Part shown: in pieces, positions 8,722 to 17,402 of the stretch
Position numbering within the stretch: the stretch's first letter is position 1
Layout: each line of letters opens with the position of its first letter
Origin: an uncultured Clostridium sp.
GTDB taxonomy: Bacteria > Bacillota > Clostridia > TANB77 > CAG-508
Reading direction: 5' to 3'
DNA length: 37,490 bases
NCBI GenBank assembly: GCA_947569365.1
Contig: CANOSM010000020.1
Coordinates: 1-37,490 of the forward strand
Notes under the pieces: generated by a model
The model's input: the letters and a program-made list of their open reading frames with translations, nothing else
Told to the model about the DNA's origin: nothing
Databases searched by the model: none
Made by a program: the position numbers and the translations under genes

Positions 8722-9981
8722 TTATTTATCTTTTTTATTTAACATATTTTGTATTGCTTTTAGTACTCCAAGTTTTCCATATTCATATGTTAATCCACCT
8801 TGTTGAAATGCTATATAGGGCTCTCTTATTGGAGCATCACATGATAATTCTATTGATGATCCCATTGTAAAAGCTCCTGCAGCCATTATTACTTTATCTG
8901 TATATCCTGGCATGTCCCAAGGTTCTGGAATGGAATTTGAATCGATTGCTGATCCCATTTGTATTCCTTGACAATATTTTATTAAATCTTCTGGATTTCC
9001 AAATTCTATTGTTTGAACTATATCTGCTCTTTTTTCATTTGACATTGGAACTGCTTTATATCCTAATTTTTCCATCATTTTTGCTGTAAATACTGCTGTT
9101 TTTAGTGCACTTGCAACTGTAATTGGTGCCATATACATTCCCTGAAGAAAACTTTTATTAGCTCCAAGTGATGGTCCAACTTCTTTTCCTTGTCCTGGTG
9201 ATGTTAATCTTTCTGCGCAAAGTTCTACTAAATCTTTTCTTCCTGCAATATAGGCTCCATTACTTGCTAGTCCTCCACCTAAATTTTTTATTAATGAACC
9301 AACCATTATATCAGCTCCCGCTTCTATTGGCTCTTTCTCTTCTACAAATTCTCCATAGCAATTATCAACCATTATTATTACATCTTTATTTACTTTTCTT
9401 ATTTCTTTTATAATAGCTTCAATTTTTTCTATATTAATACTTCTTCGTGTAGCATACCCTCTAGATCTTTGAATTTCTATAAGCTTTATATCATTTTTAG
9501 ATACTCTTTCTAATATTTTATCTGTATCAAAATTATCATCAATTAAATCTATTTTTTCAAAATTAACTCCAAATGATTTTAAAGAACTTTTATTTTCTTC
9601 TATTCCAATTACTGTATCTAATGTATCATATGGTTTTCCACTAATTGATAACATTATGTCTTTTGGTCTTAGCATTCCAAATAAAGCTACTGTTAAAGCA
9701 TGCGTACCAGAAATAAATTGATTTCTTACTAATGCATCTTCTGCACTTAATACCTCTGTAAATACTTTTTCTATAGTATCTCTTCCTATATCTCCATATC
9801 CATATCCAGTTGTTTGATTAAAGTGCATATCTGAAATTTTATTATTTTGAAATGCTTTTAATACTTTTAGAGAATTTTTAGTACAATTCTTTTCAATATT
9901 TTCAAATTCATTTTTTAATTCTAGTTCAACCTCATTTGCCATTTTTTCTAATTTTTCATTAATTCCAAATTCTTGATACAT
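8722..9981 (-). CDS. YnbB-like PLP-dependent enzyme (Met_gamma_lyase family)
   Basis: A 419-residue fold-type I pyridoxal-phosphate protein of the methionine gamma-lyase/aluminium-resistance family (PF06838, B. subtilis YnbB). Visible marks are the substrate/PLP loop FISGTHALTVALFGMLRP (~89-106), Asp206 in IIMVDNCYGEF, which would hold the PLP ring nitrogen, and the Schiff-base Lys232 in GSLIKNLGGGLAS. The C-terminus (PIREPYIAFQQGGLTYEYGK) is strongly conserved in the family. True substrates are poorly known, and the aluminium-resistance name has weak support. It is the first gene of a likely three-gene operon with its own promoter and an AGGAGGAA binding site. Confidence 0.9.
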   Translation of the reverse strand: MYQEFGINEKLEKMANEVELELKNEFENIEKNCTKNSLKVLKAFQNNKISDMHFNQTTGYGYGDIGRDTIEKVFTEVLSAEDALVRNQFISGTHALTVALFGMLRPKDIMLSISGKPYDTLDTVIGIEENKSSLKSFGVNFEKIDLIDDNFDTDKILERVSKNDIKLIEIQRSRGYATRRSINIEKIEAIIKEIRKVNKDVIIMVDNCYGEFVEEKEPIEAGADIMVGSLIKNLGGGLASNGAYIAGRKDLVELCAERLTSPGQGKEVGPSLGANKSFLQGMYMAPITVASALKTAVFTAKMMEKLGYKAVPMSNEKRADIVQTIEFGNPEDLIKYCQGIQMGSAIDSNSIPEPWDMPGYTDKVIMAAGAFTMGSSIELSCDAPIREPYIAFQQGGLTYEYGKLGVLKAIQNMLNKKDK

Positions 9982-10020
9982 TTCTTCCTCCTATATATCT
10001 ATATTCTAATATATTTTATG

Positions 10021-10050
10021 ATTATATCACATAATTTACATAAAATTCAA
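10021..10050 (-). promoter_or_regulatory. Promoter of the ynbB-like operon
   Basis: On the minus strand, TTGAAT (10045-10050), an 18-base spacer and TATAAT (10021-10026), 40 bases before the start codon. Confidence 0.65.
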
Positions 10051-10061
10051 TTGAATTTAAA

Positions 10062-10197
10062 TAACTATCTATTAAATTTAACGCTAATATTGCTGTGCTA
10101 TTAACAATACTACATTCTAATATATTTATATAACTATAAATTTAATAATTCTATATGCTTGTATAGTTGTAATACTTACATTCTAATATAATTTATA
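10062..10197. repeat. Two degenerate ~68-bp tandem repeats
   Basis: Bases 10062-10130 and 10131-10197 are two head-to-tail copies of a diverged AT-rich unit. Both begin TAACTAT and end in TACATTCTAATATA plus TTTATA, with weaker similarity between. A third copy of the end motif, ATTCTAATATATTTTAT, lies at 10003-10019. The repeats fill the intergenic space upstream of the ynbB-like promoter. I see no open reading frame or strong hairpin in them. Confidence 0.6.
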
Positions 10198-10199
10198 GA

Positions 10200-10237
10200 A
10201 AAAAGTATCTAATCTTTATATAGATTAAATACTTTTT
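10200..10237 (-). terminator. Terminator of the WG-repeat gene
   Basis: The stem AAAAAGTAT/ATACTTTTT plus TAATCT/AGATTA (one opposed mismatch) with a 6-base loop lies 10 bases after the WG-repeat gene's stop. T-runs flank it on both strands. Confidence 0.75.
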
Positions 10238-10247
10238 AAAAGCTATT

Positions 10248-11846
10248 TTAATATATTTCATCTGAACATATCTTTCCATTTAGACAATACTTTCCTATAA
10301 ATATTGGATCTTCTGCATCTGATTCATATGTTGGTTTTAGTATTACTTTTCCTTCTTTATTTATTACTCCCCATTTTCCATTTTTCTTTATTCCTGCAAA
10401 ACCATATTCATTTATTTCTGTAACTTTATCATACTTATATTTGACAATTACATTACCATCTAGATCAACAAATCCCCATTTTCCATTTTTTGAATCTGCA
10501 TATATCTCATTTTTTAAATATACAGACTTGTTATCCACTTTCTTTCCATCTAAAGTGAAATAATTTACTTCGTCATCACTTACTATTCTTATATAGTTAT
10601 TTACAATATCCATTCTTGCATTTTCTATTGAAAATAATTTTTGTAAACTTGCAGAATAAATTGTTATATCATTTTCATTTGTTACAGAAATCAAATCTGT
10701 TCCTTCAACTTCTTTTATGTAATCATTCTCACATGGAAATACTTGTTTTCTTTGAATATCTAATATTCCATATTTATATTCTTCATTCATAACAATATAA
10801 AATTTATCTGTACTTGTTTTTGAAAGTCCTATATATTCTGTGTTTTCTATCTTTTTACCATTCAATTCAAATACACTTATATTTTTATCTTTAGTAGCAT
10901 TTATATACATTCCTGAAACAAAAAGCTCATCATATTCTGGAGATAATAATTCTTTTAAATCTTTTCCTATAACTCCATACTTTTTATTTTTCTTTACTAT
11001 AAATATATCTCCCTCTTCAGAATAATTAATTTCTCTATATATATAATCAGTTTTATTTTTATTATCTTTATATATTGCGTTTCTACCATTTTTAGTTATA
11101 ACTAAATATAATTCATTATTCTTTAAATTTGTTACTCTTGTAATCTTTTCATTTTCTAACTTTATTATTTCTTTTTCTTTTACATCAATATATCCATACA
11201 TAATTCCATTATCAGTTTTCTTTCCTACTATATATCCAGCATTTTTAGAATTATTATTGTCTATATATCCATCACCTTCTATGGAATCATATTTACATTT
11301 TACAAGTTCTACTCCTTTATTACTAATTACACCATATTTTTCTTCCTTTGAAACCCTATATTCACCATATTTTCCTGGTAACGAAATTATCTCGTCATAT
11401 ATTGGATCTGTTATTTTATTTCCATCTAAATCTATCATTCCATATTTATTATTTTCGAAATATTTTAGTCTACTAGTATCACATAAATTCTCGTCATCTT
11501 CTTCATTATAATCTACAATTTCTATTGCAGAAATATCTTTTCCTTCAAATATTTCTTCTGACTTATGATTTAATACTTTTTTATTCTCATCTTTATAAGT
11601 TACAAATATCGCTTTATCTCTATTAGGTATATCTATTTGATCATATTCTGGCTCTAAAATTATATCTCCATATTTATTTATAACTCCATACCTGTCATCT
11701 TGTTTCAAAAGCCAATAATTATATTCTTTTTCAGTTATAATTTCATATTCTCTATCAACTCTTTTAGAAAATATAATAAATATACTTATTCCTAATAATA
11801 TTAAAATAGATATAATAACTATTATTAAAACTTTTTTTCTATTCAT
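10248..11846 (-). CDS. Membrane-anchored WG-repeat protein
   Basis: A 532-residue protein with an N-terminal membrane anchor (~5-27, VLIIVIISILILLGISIFIIF) and then a long series of WG/KWG beta repeats of ~40-50 residues. Typical units are KYGVINKYGDIILEPEYD near the start and GKWGFVDLDGNVIVKYKYD and GKWGVINKEGKVILKPTYE near the end. The repeat region is most likely outside the cell, anchored by the N-terminus. WG repeats are common in Clostridia and Bacteroidota, and their function is not established. The gene is monocistronic, with a promoter at 11873-11901 and terminator at 10200-10237. Confidence 0.92.
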   Translation of the reverse strand: MNRKKVLIIVIISILILLGISIFIIFSKRVDREYEIITEKEYNYWLLKQDDRYGVINKYGDIILEPEYDQIDIPNRDKAIFVTYKDENKKVLNHKSEEIFEGKDISAIEIVDYNEEDDENLCDTSRLKYFENNKYGMIDLDGNKITDPIYDEIISLPGKYGEYRVSKEEKYGVISNKGVELVKCKYDSIEGDGYIDNNNSKNAGYIVGKKTDNGIMYGYIDVKEKEIIKLENEKITRVTNLKNNELYLVITKNGRNAIYKDNKNKTDYIYREINYSEEGDIFIVKKNKKYGVIGKDLKELLSPEYDELFVSGMYINATKDKNISVFELNGKKIENTEYIGLSKTSTDKFYIVMNEEYKYGILDIQRKQVFPCENDYIKEVEGTDLISVTNENDITIYSASLQKLFSIENARMDIVNNYIRIVSDDEVNYFTLDGKKVDNKSVYLKNEIYADSKNGKWGFVDLDGNVIVKYKYDKVTEINEYGFAGIKKNGKWGVINKEGKVILKPTYESDAEDPIFIGKYCLNGKICSDEIY

Positions 11847-11872
11847 ATTTACTACCTCTTTTTCATGGTATT

Positions 11873-11901
11873 ATTCTACAATATATTTTCGATTTTATCA
11901 A
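11873..11901 (-). promoter_or_regulatory. Promoter of the WG-repeat gene
   Basis: On the minus strand, TTGATA (11896-11901), a 17-base spacer and TAGAAT (11873-11878), 27 bases before the start codon. It lies back-to-back with the promoter of the DUF3137 gene. Confidence 0.65.
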
Positions 11902-11906
11902 TATAA

Positions 11907-11935
11907 TTGACATTTTTTAAAACATAATACATAAT
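11907..11935 (+). promoter_or_regulatory. Consensus promoter of the DUF3137-lemA pair
   Basis: A perfect TTGACA (11907-11912), a 17-base spacer and CATAAT (11930-11935), followed by AAAGGAG and the ATG at 11957. It is one of the strongest-looking promoters in the window, although the first gene carries a stop. Confidence 0.75.
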
Positions 11936-11956
11936 TATTTTTAAAGGAGTATATTT

Positions 11957-12853
11957 ATGAAAGATTTTGATGAAATATATACACAAATATGTTTAGATGT
12001 ACAAAATAATAATTTGTAAAATTCACAAAAAAATTTTTCTCAAATCTCTTGTTTTATTATTAGTATTATAGTTGGAATTTTTGCAATTTTATCATGTTTC
12101 TTAATCTCTTCCATCTTTCCCTTTATTTTTTTCATTATATTTGATTTTATTTTAATTATAATATTATATTTCTCTAAAAAAAATAAAGAATATAAAGAAA
12201 CTATTATTACTTCTTTAATTAAGAATTATGATAAAAATTTAAATTTTAATATAAATGGAAGTATTTCGAAAGAAACATATAATCAAGGTGAATTTGAGTC
12301 TTATGATATATATAGATGTGAAGATTCTATTACAGGATATATTGATGGAATTATTCCTTTCAATATGTGTAATATACTAACAGAATCAGAAATAATTGAT
12401 TCTGATGGTAATTCAACATATACAACTATATTTAGTGGACTATTTGCAGAAATATCTTTATCAAAGAATTCTAATTTTAATTTATATGTTCATAGTGATA
12501 AAGGATTATTTGGAAAATTATTTAATAAAAAAAATAAAATGGAAATGGATTCTCAAGATTTTGAAAAAGTATTTGATGTAAGAACAACAGATAAAATTAA
12601 AGCTATGCAACTTTTAACATCTGATATTATGGAATACTTACTTGATTTTAAACTTAAATCTGGTAATAAATTTGAACTTACATTAAAAAATGATAAACTA
12701 TATCTTAGATTTCACTGTGGAAATATATTTGAAATGCCTTCTTTTAAAAATAACTTAGACAAAAATACACTTGAATTATATTTCAAATATTTAGATTTTT
12801 CATGTGAAATTACAAAAAAATTATATAATTTAGTAAAAGAAACTGAATTATAG
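11957..12853 (+). pseudogene. DUF3137-family membrane protein broken by an in-frame TAA
   Basis: From the ATG at 11957 (AAAGGAG just upstream) the frame reads 20 codons, meets TAA at 12017-12019, then stays open to 12853. Read through, it would give 298 residues. The N-terminus MKDFDEIYTQI is followed by two hydrophobic segments (FIISIIVGIFAILSCFLI and FIFFIIFDFILIIILYF), then a cytosolic DUF3137 domain with TIFSGLFAEISL, SQDFEKVFDV and LLTSDIMEYLLDF. DUF3137 genes commonly sit beside lemA, as here. No good restart codon with a binding site follows the stop. Either the gene has a recent nonsense mutation, the base is an error, or the stop is read through. The remaining frame shows no other damage. 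Confidence 0.8.
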
Positions 12854-12876
12854 TATAATACTAAGGAGTCTTTATT

Positions 12877-13416
12877 ATGAATGGATATATTATTTTAATA
12901 TTTATTATTTTTTCTTTTTTATTTTATATACTTGTTTCTTATAACTCTATAATAGCTAGTAAACATAGAGTTTCACAAGCTAGATCTACTATAGATATTT
13001 ATTTAAATCAAAGATTTGATCTTATTCCAAATTTAGTAGAATGTGTTAAAGAATATGAAAAACATGAACAAAAAATATTTGAAGAAACAATAAATCTTAG
13101 AAATTCATATCTAGATTCAAAAGATTTAAATAAAGCATATCTATTAAATTCAAAATGTAATTCTATATTAGCAATTGCAGAAAATTATCCTGATCTTAAA
13201 GCTAGTACAAACTTTTTACATCTACAAAAATCATTAATAAAAATGGAAAGTCAACTTCAAGCTGCCAGAAGATTATATAACTCAGAAGTTACAAACTATA
13301 ATACAAAATTAAATACTATTCCAACAAATTTAATTGCAAAAATTTTTAATTTTCAAGAAGAAAATTTATTTCAAATTGAAGAATATAAAAAAGAAAATAT
13401 TAATATAGACATATAA
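12877..13416 (+). CDS. lemA: LemA-family protein
   Basis: A 179-residue LemA-family protein, of normal length. One N-terminal membrane helix (~3-22) is followed by the conserved helical-bundle start, YNSIIASKHRVSQARSTIDIYLNQRFDLIPNLVECVKEYEKHE, and a C-terminal helix around QLQAARRLYNSEVTNYN. The FDLIPNLV segment is the family hallmark. Function is not settled. LemA is often paired with DUF3137 or TPM-domain membrane proteins. It lies 23 bases after the interrupted DUF3137 gene, has its own AAGGAG site and ends at the terminator 13443-13484. It appears intact. Confidence 0.93.
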   Translation: MNGYIILIFIIFSFLFYILVSYNSIIASKHRVSQARSTIDIYLNQRFDLIPNLVECVKEYEKHEQKIFEETINLRNSYLDSKDLNKAYLLNSKCNSILAIAENYPDLKASTNFLHLQKSLIKMESQLQAARRLYNSEVTNYNTKLNTIPTNLIAKIFNFQEENLFQIEEYKKENINIDI

Positions 13417-13442
13417 TAAAATTTTGTATATTTTTAAAATTT

Positions 13443-13484
13443 AAAAATAACTTGAACTATACTTAGTAATTCAAGTTATTTTTT
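13443..13484. terminator. Bidirectional terminator between lemA and the LCP gene
   Basis: A 14-bp inverted repeat (13443-13456 with 13470-13483) around a 13-base loop, with a T-run on the plus strand and A/T flanks on the minus. It sits between two converging genes. Confidence 0.75.
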
Positions 13485-13493
13485 ATCTACTAT

Positions 13494-15497
13494 TTATTCA
13501 TTTTCTGTTGATGGCTTATCTGGCTCTTCTGGTTTAGGATCTGGCTTTGTTGTATTAGTATCAGGCTTATCTGGCTCTTCTGGTTTAGGATCTGGTTTTG
13601 TCGTGTTTGTATCTGGTTTTTCTGGTGTTGTTGTATTTGTATCTGGTTTTTCTGGTTTCGTTATGTTTGTATCTGGTTTATTTTGTGTAGTATTATCATT
13701 CTCTCTATTATCATCTGGCACATTTGTTGTATTTGTATTTACTTTATTATTCTTATCATCATTTTTGTTATCTTTTTTATTATTAGTTTTTGATTGCACT
13801 TTCTTTGATTTCTTTGGAACATCTGATTTTGTTACAGAATGAACATTACTTCCATCACTTGTTTTAAATGATGCATCCAATTTTTTTCCATTTGCTACTT
13901 GATTAATTAAATCTTTAGCATTTTGTATACTACTTTCTGATGGTACCATTACATATAAAGGTGTTCCACTATATGAATAAGTATATTGTTTAGAATCAGT
14001 ACCAGTTAAACTATTTGTTGTTATAGTCCAATCACTACCAGTATCTAATTGCATTTTTACTAATGATTTCATTCTTTCAGGTGGCATATTTGTAACAAAT
14101 GTCTTTTGTAAAGATTTTAGTAATGAATTATATTGTGTAAGAATCTTTGGTGACATACACTTATGTGCTATTGCATCAATCATAGCTTGTTGATTTTTTC
14201 CTCTTTGTCTATCCCCTTCATTAAATGCCTTTCTCTCTCTTACAAATGATAATGCTTGTTTTCCATTTACTTTATTATATCCTTTTGTATAATTAAATCC
14301 TTTTACAGATTGGAAAGTATAATCTGAGTAAACCTCTACACCTCCAATTGCATTTACTATATCTATAACACTAGTAAAATTAAACTTAAAATAATAATTT
14401 ATCTCTATATCTAATAAGTCTTCTATAGTAGAAAGTGATTTATCTATACCATATATACCAGCATGAGTTAATTTATCTCTATAACCTGTTGTTCCATGTA
14501 ATTGTACATAATAATCTCTTGGTATTGATGTTAATAATACTTGTTTTGTTGATGGATTTATTGTTGCTACAATATTAACATCTGATCTTGATACAGAAGC
14601 AATATCTCCATAAGTATCAATTCCTGATATATATATATTAAATGGTTTTTCTGTTACAACAACATCTTTTACAGTTTCAACTAAATCCATATTTATAGTA
14701 AATGTATATATAACCCTTACTTGTTCTTCAAAATCTTCTAATATAGTATTGTCTTCATTTTTATCGGCTTTTGGTATTTTTTCTCCTACAACTGGTTTCT
14801 CTTCTTCTGATTCTTTATTATTTTCTTCATTTGCACTTGCCTCTGGATCTTGTAATATTGATTTATATCCATCCTCTATTAAAATAGAATCAATTTCATT
14901 ATTTAGTAAGTCTTTACCCATCTCACTTAAATTCTCATATGCTGCTAAAGTAATTTTGTCATTCTTTCCTTCTATTTCAGCAATAGATTCTTTCATTCCT
15001 TCTGCATCATTTTTAAAATACCCCATTGATTCTCCTGATAAATCATCAAGACTTTGGTATTTACTATCTGCTCTAACAATTACCGAGAAGTTTAATGTTT
15101 TATATTTAATATTCATATTTGATAATAAATCATTTCCTTGTTTTACTTTAATAGCTCCAAATACAAATATTGATGATATGGTTAAGGCTAATATTCCTGA
15201 TATTATTTTTATAATCGTATTCTTTCTATTTTTTAATAATATAATTAAAAATATTAAATTCAATATAACTAATACTGCAATTCCTATTGCTAAATATTTA
15301 AAAGGAACAATATCAGCTTTTTGAATTTCATATATAAAATATCCTGATGAAATTAATAATACTAATCTACATATCAAACCCATTTTAGAAATTTTGCCTT
15401 CTTTAGTTTTTTTCTCTTTTTCTATTTTTTCTTCTTCATTTAGTTCTTCAATATTTATTTTTTCTTCTTCCCCATCATCTTCAGTATATTTTCCCAT
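13494..15497 (-). CDS. LytR-CpsA-Psr (LCP) protein with extra N-terminal domain and repeat tail
   Basis: A 667-residue membrane protein from the ATG at 15497, which has AAAGGAGA 7 bases upstream. The longer ATG at 15542 lacks one. An acidic cytosolic N-terminus leads to three hydrophobic segments. An outer domain resembling a type-2 periplasmic-binding fold follows (FSVIVRADSKYQSLDDLSG... to ...EIDSILIEDGYKSIL). The LCP domain comes next (FNIYISGIDTYG, SRSDVNIVATINP, LTSIPRDYYV, FVRERKAFNEGDRQRGKNQQ). The Arg and Asp residues that bind the polyprenyl-phosphate in LCP proteins are present. The tail has Pro/Asp/Asn/Thr repeats. LCP enzymes attach teichoic acids or polysaccharides to peptidoglycan. 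Confidence 0.93.
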   Translation of the reverse strand: MGKYTEDDGEEEKINIEELNEEEKIEKEKKTKEGKISKMGLICRLVLLISSGYFIYEIQKADIVPFKYLAIGIAVLVILNLIFLIILLKNRKNTIIKIISGILALTISSIFVFGAIKVKQGNDLLSNMNIKYKTLNFSVIVRADSKYQSLDDLSGESMGYFKNDAEGMKESIAEIEGKNDKITLAAYENLSEMGKDLLNNEIDSILIEDGYKSILQDPEASANEENNKESEEEKPVVGEKIPKADKNEDNTILEDFEEQVRVIYTFTINMDLVETVKDVVVTEKPFNIYISGIDTYGDIASVSRSDVNIVATINPSTKQVLLTSIPRDYYVQLHGTTGYRDKLTHAGIYGIDKSLSTIEDLLDIEINYYFKFNFTSVIDIVNAIGGVEVYSDYTFQSVKGFNYTKGYNKVNGKQALSFVRERKAFNEGDRQRGKNQQAMIDAIAHKCMSPKILTQYNSLLKSLQKTFVTNMPPERMKSLVKMQLDTGSDWTITTNSLTGTDSKQYTYSYSGTPLYVMVPSESSIQNAKDLINQVANGKKLDASFKTSDGSNVHSVTKSDVPKKSKKVQSKTNNKKDNKNDDKNNKVNTNTTNVPDDNRENDNTTQNKPDTNITKPEKPDTNTTTPEKPDTNTTKPDPKPEEPDKPDTNTTKPDPKPEEPDKPSTENE
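13513..13680 (-). repeat. Coding tandem repeats in the LCP gene tail
   Basis: Two near-identical 51-bp units (13513-13563, 13564-13614) encode a 17-residue unit containing KPDTNTTKPDPKPEEPD. They are followed by two 30-bp units (13615-13644, 13645-13674) encoding KPDTNTT-type 10-mers. All keep the frame. They form a Pro-rich wall-spanning tail and could vary in copy number by slippage. Confidence 0.85.
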
Positions 15498-15564
15498 GAC
15501 AGTTTCTCCTTTTTTATTTTTAATACTATTATTGTACATCACTTAGTTAATATAGTCTATATTT

Positions 15565-16248
15565 TTATAGAAATTTCTCATCTTTTTTTAGTCTGATTCT
15601 ATCAATTCCGTAAAGAAAGTACCCAATTGTTATTAATATAGCTGCTATTTTGATAATATTTCCTTCTACTTCTTGTTTCCCTAGAAGATCCAGATTTAGA
15701 AAAGCATATACATACTTATCCATTCCAGAATTTAATTTTTCTATGAAATTATATTCTGCTTGTATATATACAAAACTTACATATATACATGGGATAATAA
15801 TCCATATTAAAGGATCATATAATTTAAATCTCTTTTTATCGTCAAATAATATCCAATCAAAGATTGTTAAACATGGTACTACATAATGCAAAACTATATC
15901 TGTAGGACTTAATCTTCTTGTTGGATCTAAATTTAATGCATATGGTATTAATATGAAATGATATACCATCATAGTAAGTATTATTGATATTAAAATACTT
16001 CCCTTTATATGTGGCGAAATTGAAGTTGATCCTTTAACTCCATATGTCTTTATTTCTTTTATAGTTTTTATTGATAAAAATGTAAACATCATAAAACATA
16101 AAAAATTACTTATTATTGTAAAATAGAAAATATTTTCAGAAGCAATATTTCCTCTAAATACACCAAAATCACTTGATATAGCAAATATACTTATTAAAGC
16201 AGCCATGGTTCTATATATGGCTGCTACTACTCTATTATTTATATTCAT
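15565..16248 (-). CDS. Pr6Pr-family multi-spanning membrane protein
   Basis: A 227-residue integral membrane protein with about six hydrophobic helices. IFYFTIISNFLCFMMFTFLSI, MMVYHFILIPYAL and HYVVPCLTIFDWILFD match the Pr6Pr (FAR-17a/AIG1-like) family found in many Bacillota. The His in the second motif and the Asp-Trp pair are the conserved features. Relatives of the wider superfamily include lipid hydrolases with Thr/His active sites, but bacterial Pr6Pr members have no proven activity. It sits between mazF (20 bases upstream) and the LCP gene (67 bases downstream), probably in one transcript. Confidence 0.82.
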   Translation of the reverse strand: MNINNRVVAAIYRTMAALISIFAISSDFGVFRGNIASENIFYFTIISNFLCFMMFTFLSIKTIKEIKTYGVKGSTSISPHIKGSILISIILTMMVYHFILIPYALNLDPTRRLSPTDIVLHYVVPCLTIFDWILFDDKKRFKLYDPLIWIIIPCIYVSFVYIQAEYNFIEKLNSGMDKYVYAFLNLDLLGKQEVEGNIIKIAAILITIGYFLYGIDRIRLKKDEKFL

Positions 16249-16268
16249 ATAAACTCCTAAATCTAAAC

Positions 16269-16619
16269 TTAATTTTCTAAGCCAAAACTTATACCTATAG
16301 CATTGTTAACCTGATTCATAATACTATTGTCATCTATATGTCCTATTTTTTCTTTAAGTCTACTTTTATCTATTGTTCTTATTTGTTCTGCTAGTACTAT
16401 AGAATCAGACTTTAACCCTCCACTATTTGTTCCTATTTGAATATGTGTTGGTAATTTATTTTTTCCAGTTTGTGATGTTATAGCTGCTGCAATTACAGTT
16501 GGACTATACTTATTCCCAGTATCATTTTGTACTATAAGTACTGGTCTTATTCCTCCTTGTTCAGATCCAATAACAGGACTTAAATCTGCATAATACATAT
16601 CTCCTCTTTTTATAGTCAT
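16269..16619 (-). CDS. mazF: MazF/EndoA-type endoribonuclease toxin
   Basis: A 116-residue MazF/PemK-family ribonuclease, the length of B. subtilis EndoA, which cuts mRNA at UACAU. The core [29 protein letters not shown] is present. Arg25 and Thr48, the catalytic residues of the B. subtilis enzyme, are at the same positions here. AGGAGTG precedes the ATG. No antitoxin (EndoAI/MazE) gene lies directly upstream: that place is taken by a 98-base gap and the GerS/LolA-like gene. In many Bacillota endoA follows alr, so the local order may be a rearranged remnant of that arrangement. Confidence 0.93.
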   Translation of the reverse strand: MTIKRGDMYYADLSPVIGSEQGGIRPVLIVQNDTGNKYSPTVIAAAITSQTGKNKLPTHIQIGTNSGGLKSDSIVLAEQIRTIDKSRLKEKIGHIDDNSIMNQVNNAIGISFGLEN

Positions 16620-16717
16620 ATATTTTTCACTCCTAATATTCTATTTTTAGAAATCTTAATAGTATATTTTCATATTAATTTAGATTTAACATTTCCCATA
16701 GTTATTAAATATAAAAT

Positions 16718-17332
16718 TTATTTAATTACTATTTCTTTATATAATATGTATATTGTCCTGTTTTTGTTTATATCTTCAATCTCCATTTTCTCTAGTTTGC
16801 TATCATTTTTTCGTATATATAAATTCTTATACCTAATATATTTATTTTTATAATCATTTAATTTAACTTTTACTATATAATAATTATCATCTTCAGTAAT
16901 TTCTTTTTCCTTGCTTACTTTATACTCTTCTATAAATGTGTTTAAATATAATGTATTTTCTATAATATATCCATAGTTTTCATATACTTTTTCTAATTTT
17001 AGAGAATTATTCTTTATTATTACATTTCCATTTTCGTGTTCTATTACTAGATTATTATTTTCATTATTTAATATTTCTTGATAAGATTTTTGCTTATTTA
17101 CTTTTTGATTTAATTCATATATGTTTTCATTTTTATTGCTAGAAACTTTAACTTCTAATTTAGCTTCATATTCATTAATATTAAAAATATACTCCTCCAC
17201 TTTTTCTTTGCTTTGGATATTTATAGTATTTACATTTTTTTTCGTTTTATAAACATTTATTGAAAATATTATTAAAATAATTATTAATAATATCGCCAAA
17301 AAAATAATTGTAGTAAAACGTTTGATTTTCAT
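16718..17332 (-). CDS. GerS/LolA-like membrane-anchored protein
   Basis: A 204-residue protein with one N-terminal membrane helix (~6-27) and an outer domain rich in paired beta strands. The pattern YEAKLEVKVSSNKNENIYELNQKV, a VENGNVIIKNNSLKLEKVYENYGYI-like stretch and LYLNTFIEEYK fits the LolA-like fold of the clostridial GerS group, spore-germination proteins that in C. difficile lie beside an alanine racemase gene. Neighbouring mazF, which in related genomes often follows alr, agrees with that placing. There is no lipobox cysteine, so unlike GerS it is not a lipoprotein. The assignment rests on pattern and context, not on a search. Confidence 0.6.
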   Translation of the reverse strand: MKIKRFTTIIFLAILLIIILIIFSINVYKTKKNVNTINIQSKEKVEEYIFNINEYEAKLEVKVSSNKNENIYELNQKVNKQKSYQEILNNENNNLVIEHENGNVIIKNNSLKLEKVYENYGYIIENTLYLNTFIEEYKVSKEKEITEDDNYYIVKVKLNDYKNKYIRYKNLYIRKNDSKLEKMEIEDINKNRTIYILYKEIVIK

Positions 17333-17402
17333 TATAGATCTCCTTTCTGTTTTACTACAATTTTATGATCATATATTTTCAATTATAATAATTATTTATA
17401 TT

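Noticed and set aside
8382..8870. Plus-strand ORF of 162 codons
   Set aside because: It lies antisense to the flavoprotein and YnbB-like genes, lacks a binding site and reads as low-complexity hydrophobic sequence typical of a shadow frame.
12365..12853. Separate 162-residue gene starting at MCNILTE
   Set aside because: No binding site before it, and the same frame is open upstream with the expected membrane part of DUF3137. It is the back part of the interrupted gene.
13513..13680. CRISPR-like repeats
   Set aside because: Repeats are adjacent, in frame and encode a Pro-rich tail; there are no unique spacers.
14749..15324. Plus-strand ORF of 191 codons
   Set aside because: Antisense to the LCP gene, Ser/Phe/Ile-rich shadow with no start signals.
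17341..17391. Promoter TTGAAA-17-TGTAGT for the GerS-like gene
   Set aside because: The -10 is poor and the gene can be read through from dusB.
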